A DNA stretch of 64,000 nt from JACDER01 sp963842575 (GTDB lineage Bacteria > Actinomycetota > Thermoleophilia > Gaiellales > Gaiellaceae). Numbering within the stretch: the stretch's first letter is position 1; every line of letters begins with the position of its first letter. The translations under genes and the position numbers were made by a program. Under the pieces are notes generated by a model. It saw nothing but the letters and a program-made list of their open reading frames with translations. It made no database searches and had not been told where the DNA came from. The stretch covers positions 434,001 to 498,000 of the forward strand of contig CAWJGS010000004.1 in NCBI GenBank assembly GCA_963842575.1. The letters run 5' to 3'. Shown here piece by piece: positions 1-9,308 of the stretch.

Positions 1-1
1 A

Positions 2-739
2 ACGACGAACCGCACGCGCGCGGCCGACTACGACCGTGCCGTTGGGCCCGAGACCGCGCTGCTCCTGCGCGTCCACCAGTCCAACTTCCGCGTGCTCGGC
101 TTCACCGAACAGCCGGCCGTGAAGGAGCTCGCCGCCGTCGCGAAGCGGCACTCCCTCCCGCTCGTGGACGACCTCGGTTCCGGTGCCTTCTTCCCGTTCG
201 AGGACGAGCCCTCCGCCCGCGACAGCCTCACGGCCGGAGCCGACCTCGCCTGCTTCTCAGGCGACAAGCTGTTGGGCGGCCCACAGGCGGGCGTCATCGT
301 CGGCCGGGCCGACCTGGTCGAACGTCTGCGCCGCCATCCGCTGCAGCGCGCGCTCCGCGCTGACAAGCTCACGCTTGCCGCGCTCGAAGGCACGCTCCGC
401 CTGTACCTCGACCCCGAGCGGGCGGCACGCGAGATCCCGGTTCTGCGCATGCTCGGAGAGGATGCAGCCGCGGTGCGGGCGCGGGCAGAGCGGCTCGCCG
501 CGCTCGTGGGCGGCGAGGTCGAGGAGACGGTCGGCCGCGCCGGCGGCGGAGCGCTTCCGCTCGCCGAGCTGTCGAGCTTCGCCTGCGCCGTCGAAGAGGA
601 CCTGGCCGGGCCTCTGCGGCTCGGCAACCCACCGGTCGTCGGCGTCGTGCGCGACGGGCGGCTCCTGCTGGACTGCCGCACGCTCACCGAGGCCGAGGTC
701 GAGGAGGTCGCCGCAGCGGTCACCGCCGCGCGGGAATGA
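2..739 (+). CDS. selA: SelA, L-seryl-tRNA(Sec) selenium transferase (5' truncated by window edge)
   Basis: This PLP enzyme converts seryl-tRNA(Sec) to selenocysteinyl-tRNA(Sec) using selenophosphate. The frame is open from base 2, so the N-terminal part lies outside the window and about 245 C-terminal residues are visible. Diagnostic stretches are RVHQSNF, then DDLGSGAFFPF, and FSGDKLLGGPQAG, which contains the PLP-binding lysine. A helical C-terminal part follows. The stop overlaps the next start (ATGA at 736), which suggests translational coupling to the methyltransferase. selB follows 2 kb downstream and a UCA-anticodon tRNA-Sec lies at 41.8 kb, so the assignment to true SelA rather than a SelA-like lyase is strong. 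selD is not in the window and may lie just upstream. Confidence 0.93.
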   Translation, partial: TTNRTRAADYDRAVGPETALLLRVHQSNFRVLGFTEQPAVKELAAVAKRHSLPLVDDLGSGAFFPFEDEPSARDSLTAGADLACFSGDKLLGGPQAGVIVGRADLVERLRRHPLQRALRADKLTLAALEGTLRLYLDPERAAREIPVLRMLGEDAAAVRARAERLAALVGGEVEETVGRAGGGALPLAELSSFACAVEEDLAGPLRLGNPPVVGVVRDGRLLLDCRTLTEAEVEEVAAAVTAARE

Positions 740-1692
740 GCTCACTCCCGCCCGAGGCACTGCTCTGGTCGCTCCAGCGTGGCGCCATGGCAGCGCAGGC
801 CCTCCGCGTCGTCGCCGAGCTGCGAGTGGCGGACGCCCTTGCCGCGGGGCCGCGGCGGATCGAAGAGCTTGCCGGCGACTCTGACGTCGGCTCCGTCCGG
901 CGCGTGCTCCGCGCGCTCGCCTCCGACGGGATCTTCGAGGAGGTCGAGCCGGACGTCTTCCGCAACACACCGGCGTCCGAGCTGCTGCGCACCGACGGCG
1001 ACGGGGCGTGGCACGAGTTCGCGCTCCAGTTCGGCCGTGAATGGTACGAGTCGTTCGCGCGCTTCCCCGAAGCCGTCGAGACGGGCGGGCCAACGTTCCC
1101 GCTCGTCTTCGGCGCCGATTTCGAGTCATGGATGCGCGCGCATCCCGACCGGCTCGCGCTCTTCAACCGGTCGATGGCCGCCGGCGCGTCGGAGCGCATC
1201 GGCCGGGTCGCAGACCTCGACTGGAACGACGAGACGGTCGTCGACGTCGGCGGCGGCACCGGCGCGATGCTGTCCGAGCTCGTCCGCCGCCACCCCGGAC
1301 TGCACGGGGTCCTGTTCGACCTGCCCGAAGTGGTCGCCGGAGTCGAGCCGCCTACCGCGGTCGAGGTGGTCTCCGGCGACTTCCTCGCCGGTGTGCCCGC
1401 CGGCGACGCCTACGTCGTCTCGCGCATCCTCCACGGGCTCGACGACGTGAAGGCGGCACTGGTGCTCGCAAACATCCGTGCGGCGGCGCGGCCCGGCGCA
1501 CGTGTCCTGTTGATCGAGGCGGTCATCCCCCGCGGGAACGCGCCCAACGGGAGCAAGTGGCTCGATCTGCTGATGCTCGTCCTCACCGGAGGTCGCGAGC
1601 GGACGGAAGAGGAGTGGCTGGCATTGGTGGAGCGCGCCGGGCTCGAGGTGGGCTCGATCGAAGACGGTCTGATCCAGGCGCGGTGCCCATAG
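736..1692 (+). CDS. SAM-dependent O-methyltransferase (acetylserotonin O-methyltransferase-like)
   Basis: The 318-residue protein has the two-part build of plant-type O-methyltransferases. A winged-helix dimerisation domain (about residues 10-90) is followed by a Rossmann SAM-binding domain. The glycine motif DVGGGTG is at 170-176, FDLPEVV at 194-200, and a histidine in SRILHGLDD (H233) sits where the catalytic base is expected. Its ATG overlaps the selA stop, and its own stop is overlapped by the next gene's GTG, so it is inside a selA-led transcription unit. The methyl acceptor cannot be read from sequence. A selenium or small-phenolic substrate is only a guess from context. A second protein of this family is encoded at 62405-63419. 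Confidence 0.85.
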   Translation: MSSLPPEALLWSLQRGAMAAQALRVVAELRVADALAAGPRRIEELAGDSDVGSVRRVLRALASDGIFEEVEPDVFRNTPASELLRTDGDGAWHEFALQFGREWYESFARFPEAVETGGPTFPLVFGADFESWMRAHPDRLALFNRSMAAGASERIGRVADLDWNDETVVDVGGGTGAMLSELVRRHPGLHGVLFDLPEVVAGVEPPTAVEVVSGDFLAGVPAGDAYVVSRILHGLDDVKAALVLANIRAAARPGARVLLIEAVIPRGNAPNGSKWLDLLMLVLTGGRERTEEEWLALVERAGLEVGSIEDGLIQARCP

Positions 1693-2291
1693 AGACCTGC
1701 GTCGTACAAGAGGTCTGGCGGGAGCGGGTATGGGCGGCGCGCCCGATGCGCGTCGTTCGAGACGACGGCGACTTTGCCGCCTTGTGGTTCCCGCGCGGAA
1801 CCGCCTGGAAGGCGCCGACGACGCCACCGCACCTGCCCCGTGCGGCCGACCGCGGCGAGCGGCTCGCGGATTGCGCGCTCAGCGGCAGTTGGGTCTTCCG
1901 CGACGCGGAGTGGGACGTGGACACACTCGTCCTCCTCCGCGAGGGCCCCTGGCACGCGTTGTGGGTGTCATGGCTGCCGTCGGGCGAGCACTGGGGCTGG
2001 TACGTGAACCTCCAGCTCCCGTTCCGGCGAACCGAGCTGGGGTTCGAGACCATGGACCTCGTCCTCGACTTGATCGTCGACCCGGACGGCAGCTGGCGCT
2101 GGAAGGACGAGGACGAGCTCGAGACCTGGGTCGCGCGCGGCGTGTTCGAGCCCGAGCTGGCGGAGCGGATCCGCGGGGAAGGCGAGAGCGTGCTCGCCCG
2201 AGCGCCGTGGCCGACCGGCTGGGAGGAATGGCGCCCCGATCCCGCCTGGGAACTGCCGGAGCTTCCCGACGGCTGGGACGTCCGTCAGTGA
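1683..2291 (+). CDS. DUF402 family protein
   Basis: This is a 202-residue protein of the DUF402 (FomD/nucleoside-diphosphatase-like) fold. Recognisable elements are WAARPMRVVRDDG, LWFPRGTAWK, a central LVLLREGPWHALWVSW, and the acidic VLDLIVDPDGSWRWKDEDELE, which carries the aspartates that bind metal in characterised relatives. The GTG at 1683 is preferred because it includes the N-terminal strand and overlaps the methyltransferase stop by 10 bases, matching the coupling seen upstream. An in-frame ATG at 1746 would remove part of the barrel. Its 3' end overlaps the convergent membrane-protein gene by 7 bases. The substrate is not identifiable; relatives hydrolyse nucleotide di/triphosphates. 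Confidence 0.75.
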   Translation: MPIETCVVQEVWRERVWAARPMRVVRDDGDFAALWFPRGTAWKAPTTPPHLPRAADRGERLADCALSGSWVFRDAEWDVDTLVLLREGPWHALWVSWLPSGEHWGWYVNLQLPFRRTELGFETMDLVLDLIVDPDGSWRWKDEDELETWVARGVFEPELAERIRGEGESVLARAPWPTGWEEWRPDPAWELPELPDGWDVRQ

Positions 2292-2719
2292 GTGCCCATC
2301 ACGGCGGTCGTGCCGGCAACGAATGCGAGCACGACCGCGGTCCCCACGGCTCCGGCGCGTGGAAACCGCCAGACAAGCGCTCCGGCGACGACGGCCGCCG
2401 CGGCGAGCAAGAACATCCAGGCGGGCTGTACCGCCCCATCGTCCGCGAAGCGCCGGAGCGTCGGCGAGTAGTACGAGTCGTAGGTGTAGAAGCGCGCGAG
2501 GGCGAAGAAGGCCGCACTCGGCGCGTAGAACGCGATCGCGCGAACCGGGCGAGCGAACGGGATGGAGAGCGCAGCGAGCCCGGTGCCGAGAAGCATCACC
2601 AGAATCGCGACGAACGCGAGCGTGTCGGGCTCGGTATCGCCGCGAATGACGAGCACGAGCTCGAACAGACCTGCACCGAGCAGGAAGGCAGGCACGATCC
2701 ACCAGAGCACGCGCGCCAT
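2285..2719 (-). CDS. small integral membrane protein, unknown function
   Basis: The 144-residue protein has four strongly hydrophobic segments. They begin at VLWWIVPAFLLGAGLFELVLV, LAFVAILVMLLGTGLAAL and IAFYAPSAAFFAL, and end in WMFLLAAAAVVAGALVW and AVVLAFVAGTTAVM. No enzymatic motif is seen. The start at 2719 (MARVLWW) places the first helix at the N terminus. An in-frame ATG at 2740 would overlap the divergent selB start by two bases. The gene therefore abuts selB head to head, and any promoters for the two must overlap coding sequence. I do not recognise the family. Confidence 0.6.
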   Translation of the reverse strand: MARVLWWIVPAFLLGAGLFELVLVIRGDTEPDTLAFVAILVMLLGTGLAALSIPFARPVRAIAFYAPSAAFFALARFYTYDSYYSPTLRRFADDGAVQPAWMFLLAAAAVVAGALVWRFPRAGAVGTAVVLAFVAGTTAVMGTH

Positions 2720-2738
2720 CCAGCGGTAGCGTAGAACC

Positions 2739-4388
2739 ATGCCGCTCACGGTGGGCACGGCGGGCCACATCGACCACGGGAAGACCTGGCTCGTCCGCGC
2801 GCTCACCGGCAAGGACACGGATCGCCTCCCCGAGGAGAAGGCACGCGGCATCTCCATCGACCTCGGGTACGCGCCGCTCGACCTTCCAGACGGCCGCCGC
2901 CTCTCGATCGTCGACGTCCCCGGCCACGAGCGTTTCATCCACAACATGGTCGCCGGGGCGAGCGGGATCGATCTCTTCCTCCTGGTCGTGGACGCGGCCG
3001 AGGGCGCCCGGCCGCAGACGTACGAGCACCTCGCGATCCTGCGCCTGCTCGGGATCGAGAGCGGCGTCGTAGCGGTCACCAAGGCCGACGCCGTGGACGA
3101 GGAGACGCTCGAGCTCGCCCTCGAGGAGGCACGCGAGCTCGTCCCCGGCGCGTCCGTGGTGGCGGTCAGCGCGAAGACCGGTGCGGGGCTGGACGAGCTG
3201 AAGGATGCACTGGCGCAGGCGGCCGGTGAGCGGGCTTCGGCCGGCGGGCCTGCGCGGCTGTACGTCGATCGCGTGTTCACCCTGCGCGGGATCGGGACGG
3301 TCGCGACCGGGACGTTGTGGTCGGGCACGATCGGCGCGGGCGACGAGCTGCGCGCCGAGCCCTCTGGGCTGGACGTACGAGTGCGCAGTGTCGAGGTGCA
3401 CGACGCTTCGGTCGAGCGGGCGGAAGCCGGCCAGCGCGTCGCCGTGGCACTGCCCGGCATCGAGCGCTCGCAGCTCCGCCGCGGGGACGCGCTCGTGAGC
3501 CCGGGCGCGTTCCGCCCGAGCTACCGCTTGGACGTCGCGCTCGACCCGATCGCGGAGATTCCCGGGCGCGTACAGCTTCACCACGGGACGAGCCAAGTCG
3601 TCGCGCGGGTGGCGCGAGCCGGCGACGGCTACGCGCAGCTGCGGCTCTCGGCGCCCGTCGTCGCGGCACGCGGCGACCGCCTCGTCCTGCGCGCGTCGAC
3701 GACTGTCGGCGGCGGGCGGGTGCTCGATCCGCTGCCACCGCGACACGCCGACCCGGAGCGAATGGTCCTCGTCGACCGCGGCGACGTGGCGGCGACGATC
3801 CACGCGCCGGTCCTCCGCGCCGGCGTCGCCCACCTGCTGGACGGCGAGCCCGCGGAGATCGAGCAAGCAGGCGACTGGCTGTATTCGCGCGCGTGGCTCG
3901 ACGAGCTCCGAGCCGAGCTCGAGCTCAGGCTCGACGCGGCCGATCCGCTCGATCCCGGCATCCCGCCTCCGGCGGATCCATGGGCGGCGGCCGTCGTCCC
4001 CCTCCTCGGCCTGGAACGACGCGGCGCGAAGCTCTACCGGCCGGGGGCGAGCGCCTCGCTGGACGGCCGCGAGGAGCAGGCGGCCGCGCTCGAGGATGCG
4101 ATCGCGGTGGAGGGATTCGGAAAGGTGGACGACGCCGAGCTGGGGACGTACCTGGAGCGCACGGGCCGCCTGTACCGCGTGGGCGACGGCTTCGCAGTCT
4201 CACCCGAGCTGTACGAGCGCGCTCTCGCAGCGGTCCGGGAGCTCAGCCCGATCACGATCGCCGGCGTCCGCGACCGGCTGGGCCTCTCCCGGCGCATCAC
4301 GCAGCTCCTGCTGGAGCGCTTCGACGCGGACGGCCTCACCCGACGCGTCGGCGACGAGCGTGTGTTAAGAAGGGCGGGACGAGGATGA
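2739..4388 (+). CDS. selB: SelB, selenocysteine-specific elongation factor
   Basis: This GTPase delivers selenocysteinyl-tRNA(Sec) to UGA codons that are followed by a SECIS hairpin. The 549-residue protein has an EF-Tu-like G domain with GHIDHGKT (9-16), RGISIDLGY (36-44), DVPGHE (59-64) and TKAD (114-117). Beta-barrel domains II and III follow (RVFTLRGIGTVATGTLWSG marks domain II). The C terminus holds winged-helix repeats, where YERALAAVRELSPITIAGVR belongs to the mRNA-binding part. The length is slightly below the usual 600, consistent with fewer winged helices. ATG at 2739 is the only start before the P-loop. The stop overlaps the next ATG (ATGA, 4385). Together with SelA and the tRNA-Sec this makes a functional decoding system likely. 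Confidence 0.96.
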   Translation: MPLTVGTAGHIDHGKTWLVRALTGKDTDRLPEEKARGISIDLGYAPLDLPDGRRLSIVDVPGHERFIHNMVAGASGIDLFLLVVDAAEGARPQTYEHLAILRLLGIESGVVAVTKADAVDEETLELALEEARELVPGASVVAVSAKTGAGLDELKDALAQAAGERASAGGPARLYVDRVFTLRGIGTVATGTLWSGTIGAGDELRAEPSGLDVRVRSVEVHDASVERAEAGQRVAVALPGIERSQLRRGDALVSPGAFRPSYRLDVALDPIAEIPGRVQLHHGTSQVVARVARAGDGYAQLRLSAPVVAARGDRLVLRASTTVGGGRVLDPLPPRHADPERMVLVDRGDVAATIHAPVLRAGVAHLLDGEPAEIEQAGDWLYSRAWLDELRAELELRLDAADPLDPGIPPPADPWAAAVVPLLGLERRGAKLYRPGASASLDGREEQAAALEDAIAVEGFGKVDDAELGTYLERTGRLYRVGDGFAVSPELYERALAAVRELSPITIAGVRDRLGLSRRITQLLLERFDADGLTRRVGDERVLRRAGRG

Positions 4389-4751
4389 ACGAGCGCGAGC
4401 TGATCGAGCAGTACAACCAGGCCTGGAACGACCACGACGTCGAGGCCGCTGCCGCGATGCACGCCGACGACATCGTCTTCCACAACTACTCGGCAGGCGA
4501 GCGTGTCGAGGGCGCGGAGGCTGTCCGTGAGCACGTCGCAGCGATCCTCGCCGCCTACCCCGACATCCAGTTCCGCGGCAGGCGGCTCTACGCGAGCGAG
4601 GGCGCTGGTCGTCAGCGAGTGGACGGCGACCGCGACGAAGGACGGCAAGAAGCTGGAGTGGGACGGGATCGACGTCTTCCCGATCGAGAACGGAAAGATC
4701 AAGCGCAAGGACGTCTACTCGGGCTTCGGCGTCGCGCGCGAAATCTCCTAG
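4385..4751 (+). pseudogene. SnoaL/NTF2-like polyketide cyclase-type protein, frameshifted
   Basis: The reading starts at the ATG overlapping the selB stop (MNERELIEQYNQAWNDHD) and shows the cone-shaped NTF2-like pattern: a helix, then AAAMHADDIVFHNYSAGERVEG. Around position 4605 it loses frame. The continuation (LVVSEWTATATKDGKKLEW, then ENGKIKRKDVYSGFG) lies one frame over and ends at 4751. Joined, it gives a normal-length SnoaL-like protein of about 120 residues. The shift looks like one extra G within GAGGGCGCTG. It could be a consensus error or a recent mutation. The 3' end overlaps the convergent nitrilase gene by four bases. The substrate is unknown. Confidence 0.7.
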
Positions 4752-5638
4752 CGGACTTCGAAGGTGAACACGTCCGGCCGGTGGTAGTGCCCGGCGGGGT
4801 CGAAGCGCTGCCGTTCCGCGTAGAGCTGCGCGGGATCGAGCTCCGCGTACAGGATCCCTTCCTCGTCCCACAGTGGACCCGCCAGGTACTGGCCGTCGGG
4901 GCCGACGATCGCAGACCCGCCGCGCCCCAGGAGGTCGGGACCGTCGGCGATCGGAACGTAGTCGGGATAGCTGGAGACGCGCTGGTACACGCTGGGGCTC
5001 ACGACGAACGCGCGGGACTCGCGGGCGATGTGGCGGATCGTCTCGTGCCACGTGTCGGTGTCGTCGGCCGTCGGCGCGAGGTAGATCTCGACACCGGCGT
5101 CGTAGAGCGCGAATCGCGCGAGCGGCATGAAGTTCTCCCAGCAGATGAGGCCGCCGAGCTTCCCGATCGGGGTGGGGACGACGGTGAGGCCGTCACCGGT
5201 GCCGACCCCCCAGACGAGCCGCTCGTGGTTCGTCGGCATGAGCTTGCGGCGACGCAGGGCGAGCGTCCCGTCCGGCCCGTACAGCAGGAGCGCGTTGTAG
5301 ATCGTCCCGCGCTCCAGCTCGTTCGCGCCGACCGCGAGCCAGACGCCGTTGTCGCGTGCGATCGACCCGATCCGTTCGGACGCCTCGCTGGGGATCTCCA
5401 GCGACTCCCGCGCGAGCCGGGCGAAGAGCGCCTTCGCGTCGCCGTCGTCCCAGCCGGCGAAATGGCGCGCCCACCGGCTCGAGGGGTACACGGGGATGAA
5501 CGTCTCGGGGAAGACGACGAGCTTGGCGCCCTCGCCCGCGGCCTCGGCGCACAGCGTGGCCACCTTGCCGATCGTCGCATCGCGTTCGAAGATGACCGGC
5601 TCGGCCTGAACGCACGCGACCTTGACAGATGTGTCCAT
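4748..5638 (-). CDS. carbon-nitrogen hydrolase / nitrilase family protein
   Basis: This 296-residue nitrilase-superfamily enzyme carries the Glu-Lys-Cys catalytic triad: E45 in VVFPETFIP, K132 in RRRKLMPTNHE, and C166 in GGLICWENFMP. The HER following the lysine, the NFMPLAR after the cysteine and the ending near 300 residues resemble aliphatic nitrilases and cyanide hydratases more than amidases. Its ATG directly follows the MOSC gene's stop, in the same direction as the hydantoinase-type genes. All four are probably co-transcribed, which suggests a pathway that degrades C-N compounds. Whether it acts on nitriles or amides cannot be settled by reading. Confidence 0.88.
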   Translation of the reverse strand: MDTSVKVACVQAEPVIFERDATIGKVATLCAEAAGEGAKLVVFPETFIPVYPSSRWARHFAGWDDGDAKALFARLARESLEIPSEASERIGSIARDNGVWLAVGANELERGTIYNALLLYGPDGTLALRRRKLMPTNHERLVWGVGTGDGLTVVPTPIGKLGGLICWENFMPLARFALYDAGVEIYLAPTADDTDTWHETIRHIARESRAFVVSPSVYQRVSSYPDYVPIADGPDLLGRGGSAIVGPDGQYLAGPLWDEEGILYAELDPAQLYAERQRFDPAGHYHRPDVFTFEVR

Positions 5639-6082
5639 CTACACAGCCAGGACGGCGTCGCCGACCGCAATCTTCCCGTCGGTGAGAATGTCCGCGTTCA
5701 GTCCGGCGCGGTGGACCATGCCGCGAAGCACGCCCGGGTGAGTCAGCGAGGCCAGGTGCGCGCACGGCTCGCACAGCTCCACTCCTTCGCACTCGACGCC
5801 GCCGACGCGGAAGCGCTTTCCGACGAGCCCGTTCAGGTCGATGCCCCGCGTGAGGACGTTCCGCCGGCTCGCCTGCGCAGTGAGCTCGATGCCGGACTCG
5901 TCGTGGAAGGCGTCGAGGGCTTCCTCGGCGATCAGCGTGAGCGCGTTCCCCGCGGGTGCGGAGCCGTCGGACCAGTAGTAGCGATTGCCGGCGAGGCCTT
6001 TGCCGGCGTGTGCGTCGGCACTTTCGACCGGCTGGGGGAGCTGCCGCTCCAGGCCGATGTAGATGGCGACGACCTCACCCAT
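5639..6082 (-). CDS. MOSC domain protein
   Basis: The 147-residue protein is a compact MOSC (molybdenum cofactor sulfurase C-terminal) domain. Supporting features are the barrel strand MGEVVAIYIG, the RRNVLTRGIDLN motif (73-84) and the conserved cysteine region ECEGVELCEPCAHL with C98, C104 and C107, of which C104 or C107 is the expected sulfur carrier. The ending NADILTDGKIAVGD is typical. MOSC proteins handle molybdenum-cofactor sulfur or deliver substrates to Moco enzymes; no Moco enzyme is visible nearby. It sits between hyuB (10 bp upstream) and the nitrilase (adjacent). Confidence 0.85.
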   Translation of the reverse strand: MGEVVAIYIGLERQLPQPVESADAHAGKGLAGNRYYWSDGSAPAGNALTLIAEEALDAFHDESGIELTAQASRRNVLTRGIDLNGLVGKRFRVGGVECEGVELCEPCAHLASLTHPGVLRGMVHRAGLNADILTDGKIAVGDAVLAV

Positions 6083-6092
6083 CGAGAAGAGC

Positions 6093-7563
6093 CTACTGAC
6101 CCCAGCCGCCGCCCCCGGGGGTTTCGATCGTGACCACGTCGCCCGCCTCGAGGTCGCGGGTCTCCTTGGCCGGTATCTCCTCGCCGTTGACGAGGTTGCG
6201 GCCTGTCGCGGCGTCCCCTCCTCCCCGCTCGCCGTTGGGTGCGTGGCGGCGGCGCTCGGAGATGATCGAGACCCGGCAGTCCTCGAGTACGCGCAACTCG
6301 CGCACGACGCCGTCGCCGCCCTCGTGCTGCCCCGAGCCGCCCGTGCCCCGGCGCAGCGCGTAGCGCTCGACGCGAAGCGGATAGGAGAGCTCGAGCGCCT
6401 CCACCGGCGTGTTCAGTGTGTTCGACATCGCCACGTGAACGCCGGACGGGCCGTCCCCGTCCGGGCATCCGCCCTGGCCGCCGCCGATCGTCTCGTAGTA
6501 CGTGAAGCGGTCGTTTCCGAGAGTGAGGTTGTTCATCGTCCCCTGCCCCTGCGCCGGAACGTCGACCGCGTGCCCGAACGCGCGAAAGACGGCGTCGACG
6601 ATGCGGGAGGACGTCTCCGTGTTCCCGGCGGCGACGGCAGCCGGCGACCGTGCGTTGACCAGACATCCCTCGGGTGCGGTCACCGTGACCGGGGCGAAAG
6701 CGCCGCCCGACGCGGGAATATCGGGGTCGGTCAGGGCGCGCACGACGAAGTAGCAGGCCGAGCGGGTCACCGCCATCGGACAGTTGAGGTTCCCGTCGTG
6801 CTGCGGCGAGGTGCCGGCGAAGTCGATAGCCAGTGCGTCCCCGTCGATGGTGACCTCCGCGTGGATCTCGAGCTCGCCGTCGACCGGCTCGAGCACGTCG
6901 CTCGCCGCGTAGCGGCCGTCGGGAAGCCGCGGCGATCGCGGCACGCACGACGCGCTCGGAATAGTCGTGGAGCTCGTCCATCGCCGCCGCGACGCGGTCG
7001 TGGCCGTGGCGGGCGCAGAGATCCTCCACGCGGGCACGGCCGAGTCGCTGCGCAGCGAGCTGGGCCCGGAAGTCTCCGAGGCGTTCCTCCGGGTTCCGCA
7101 TTCGCGCGACGAGGTCGTGGAGGAGCATGTCGTCGAGCCGGGTCGGCGGGATGACGACGCCTTCGTCCGCGAGCGTGTGGGAGAAGGCCGGCATGCTGCC
7201 GGGCTCGATCCCGCCGACGTCGGCGTGGTGGGCGCGCGTGACGGCGAATCCGAGCGCGGTGCGCGAGACGAGCGTGATGTCGGGAAGATGAGTGCCGCCG
7301 GTGTAGGGGTCGTTGAGCACGAAGGTGTCGTCCGGCCCGGGGCTTTCCAGCCTGACGGCGGCGACGGCGTCCGGCATGGCTCCGAGGTGAACGGGGATGT
7401 GCTCGGCCTGGGCGATCAGGCGTCCGCGGGCGTCGAAGAGCGCGGTCGAGCAGTCGCGGCGCTCCTTGATGTTGGCGGAGAAGGCCGAGCGGATGAGGGC
7501 GGCGCCCATCTCCTCGGCGACGGCACGCAGGGCGCTGCCTAGTACCTGGAGCTCGATTTTCAC
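6093..7563 (-). pseudogene. HyuB-type hydantoinase/oxoprolinase B subunit, split by one frameshift
   Basis: The ATP-dependent hydantoinase (N-methylhydantoinase/acetone carboxylase beta) B subunit works with the HyuA product. The first part (GTG start at 7563, MKIELQVLGSALRAVAEEMG) carries ALIRSAFSANIKERRDCS and NDPYTGGTHLPDI. It runs in frame to about 6930. The continuation in another frame starts at LPDGRYAASDV and includes FAGTSPQHDGNLNCP, YYETIGGGQGG and the terminal ETPGGGGWGQ. Joined length is about 489 residues, near the family norm of 500-550, so the gene is complete except for one single-base shift near 6927-6931. GTG at 7563 overlaps the hyuA stop (GTGA), showing coupling. Confidence 0.85.
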
Positions 7564-9308
7564 GCTTTCGTCACCGTTTGGTCAGCCTCAATGTGCGGAC
7601 CATCCCTAGCCCCCACCCACCCGGGGGGGAGCCAGCACGTTGCGCCGGAGAGCTCGACCAGTCGCGGGCCGGCGGCGTCGATCGGCTCGCCTGGCGGGAG
7701 GCGAATCTCCGGGCCTCGGCGGACGTCCGCCGTCCGCACCGCGACCAGCTCGATCTCCCGCTCCGAATCGGCGTATCCGTACCGCTCCTCGTGCGCGCCG
7801 TGGAAGCGCTCCACGAGGCCCGGCCCCAGCGGCACCGTGAGCTCGAACGACTGCCCGCGATAACGCAGATCCGCGTCGCCCTCGCCGGGCAGCTCCCCCG
7901 CGTCGGCCAGAGGGCACACGTACGAACGGACGTGGTCGCGCCGCTCGTCGCTCGCCACCAGTCCGAGCGCCGACAGCACGCCCGCCGCATCTGGGACGAG
8001 CACCGTCTCGATCCCGAGCTCCTCCGCGAGCTCGCACGCATGCAGCGGCCCCGCGCCGCCGAATGCGACGAGCGCGAACCCGCGCGGGTCGTAGCCCCGC
8101 TCGACCGACACGAGGCGCAACGCCCGCAGCATCTCGGCGTTCACCGCCGCGATCACCGCATTCGGGTCGATCCCTTCGAGCGCTCGCTCGGCGGCCGCTC
8201 GGTCGAGCTCGAGCCCGCCCGCGAGGCGATCTGGCAGCCGTCCGAGGAGGAGGTTCGCGTCGGTCACGGTCGGTCGCGTTCCGCCACGGCCGTAACAGGC
8301 GGGACCCGGATCGGCGCCCGCGCTCTCGGGCCCGACGCGGAGCGCGCCGCCCGCGTCCCGCCAGACGATCGACCCGCCCCCGGCCCCGACGGTCTGCAGG
8401 TCGACGGTCGGGAGCCGGACCGGTAGGCCCGCCACCGACCGTTCCGCCGAGCGAACTGTCGAACCGCCGGCGATGAGGCACACGTCGGTCGATGTCCCAC
8501 CCATGTCGAACGAGATCGCGTCCCGCCGCCCGGCCAGCCGCGCGACGAGCTCCGCTCCCACCACGCCCGCGGCAGGCCCCGACACGAGCGCCCAGGACGG
8601 ATGCGCCGCCGCCTCCACGACCGTCGCCACGCCGCCGGACGAGCGCATGACGAGCGGCTCCGGCAGTCCCGCCGACTCGCACGCCGCGGCCAGCCGCTCC
8701 AGGTACGACGACACCACCGGTCCCAGGTAGGCGTCGACCGCTGTGGTGGACGCGCGCTCGTACTCGCGAAACTCGGGGGACACCTCGTGCGAGGCGACGA
8801 CGCGCGCGCCGGGCATCCGCCGCCGCAGCTCGTCCGCGACCGCCCGCTCGTGGGACGGATCCCGGAACGAGAACAGCGTGCAGACCGCGACCGCCTCCGC
8901 GTCCGTCTCCGGCAGCGACTCCAGGTCGAGCGGCTCGATGACGCCGTCCGGCCCGATCCGCTCCCGCACGCCAAAGCAGCGCTCGAGGGGCACCAGCGGC
9001 TCGGGATGGTCGGCGCAGAGCCGGTACAGATGGGCGCGGTTCTGCCGGCGCAGATGCAGGAGGTGCTCGAACCCGGCAGTCGCGACGAACGCGGTGCGCG
9101 CGCCCTTGCGCTCGAGCAGCGCGTTCGTCGCCACAGTCGTGCCGTGCGTGAAGCGCTCGACCTCCACGACGCCCACCGCACGAGCCGCGGCGACCACCGA
9201 CTCCTCCTGACGCCCCGCTGTCGGCACCTTTGCCGTCCGCAGCTCGTCCCCGTCGAGCAGCACGGCGTCGGTGAACGTCCCGCCCACGTCGATGCCGAGG
9301 ATCGCCAC
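7560..9308 (-). CDS. HyuA-type hydantoinase/oxoprolinase A subunit
   Basis: The protein is the ATPase-fold subunit of ATP-dependent hydantoinases and oxoprolinases. The start chosen is GTG at 9308, giving VAILGIDVGGTFTDAVL, because the phosphate-binding GIDVGGTFTD must be near the N terminus; the upstream extension is Arg/Ser-rich and non-conserved. That gives 582 residues. Further family motifs are FTHGTTVATNALLERKGA, the second phosphate loop FDMGGTSTDVCL, GAGGGSI and AFGGAGPLHACELAEELGI. It is about 100 residues shorter than many HyuA proteins, with a short C-terminal region. It is first in an operon with hyuB, MOSC and nitrilase genes. The substrate could be a hydantoin, oxoproline or similar lactam. 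Confidence 0.9.
   Translation of the reverse strand: MAILGIDVGGTFTDAVLLDGDELRTAKVPTAGRQEESVVAAARAVGVVEVERFTHGTTVATNALLERKGARTAFVATAGFEHLLHLRRQNRAHLYRLCADHPEPLVPLERCFGVRERIGPDGVIEPLDLESLPETDAEAVAVCTLFSFRDPSHERAVADELRRRMPGARVVASHEVSPEFREYERASTTAVDAYLGPVVSSYLERLAAACESAGLPEPLVMRSSGGVATVVEAAAHPSWALVSGPAAGVVGAELVARLAGRRDAISFDMGGTSTDVCLIAGGSTVRSAERSVAGLPVRLPTVDLQTVGAGGGSIVWRDAGGALRVGPESAGADPGPACYGRGGTRPTVTDANLLLGRLPDRLAGGLELDRAAAERALEGIDPNAVIAAVNAEMLRALRLVSVERGYDPRGFALVAFGGAGPLHACELAEELGIETVLVPDAAGVLSALGLVASDERRDHVRSYVCPLADAGELPGEGDADLRYRGQSFELTVPLGPGLVERFHGAHEERYGYADSEREIELVAVRTADVRRGPEIRLPPGEPIDAAGPRLVELSGATCWLPPGWVGARDGPHIEADQTVTKA

Noticed and set aside
3317..6133. Long 938-codon plus-strand reading through selB, the SnoaL gene and antisense to the nitrilase and MOSC genes
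   Set aside because: It is an Arg-rich shadow of high-GC genes; only its 4385-4605 part belongs to a real gene.
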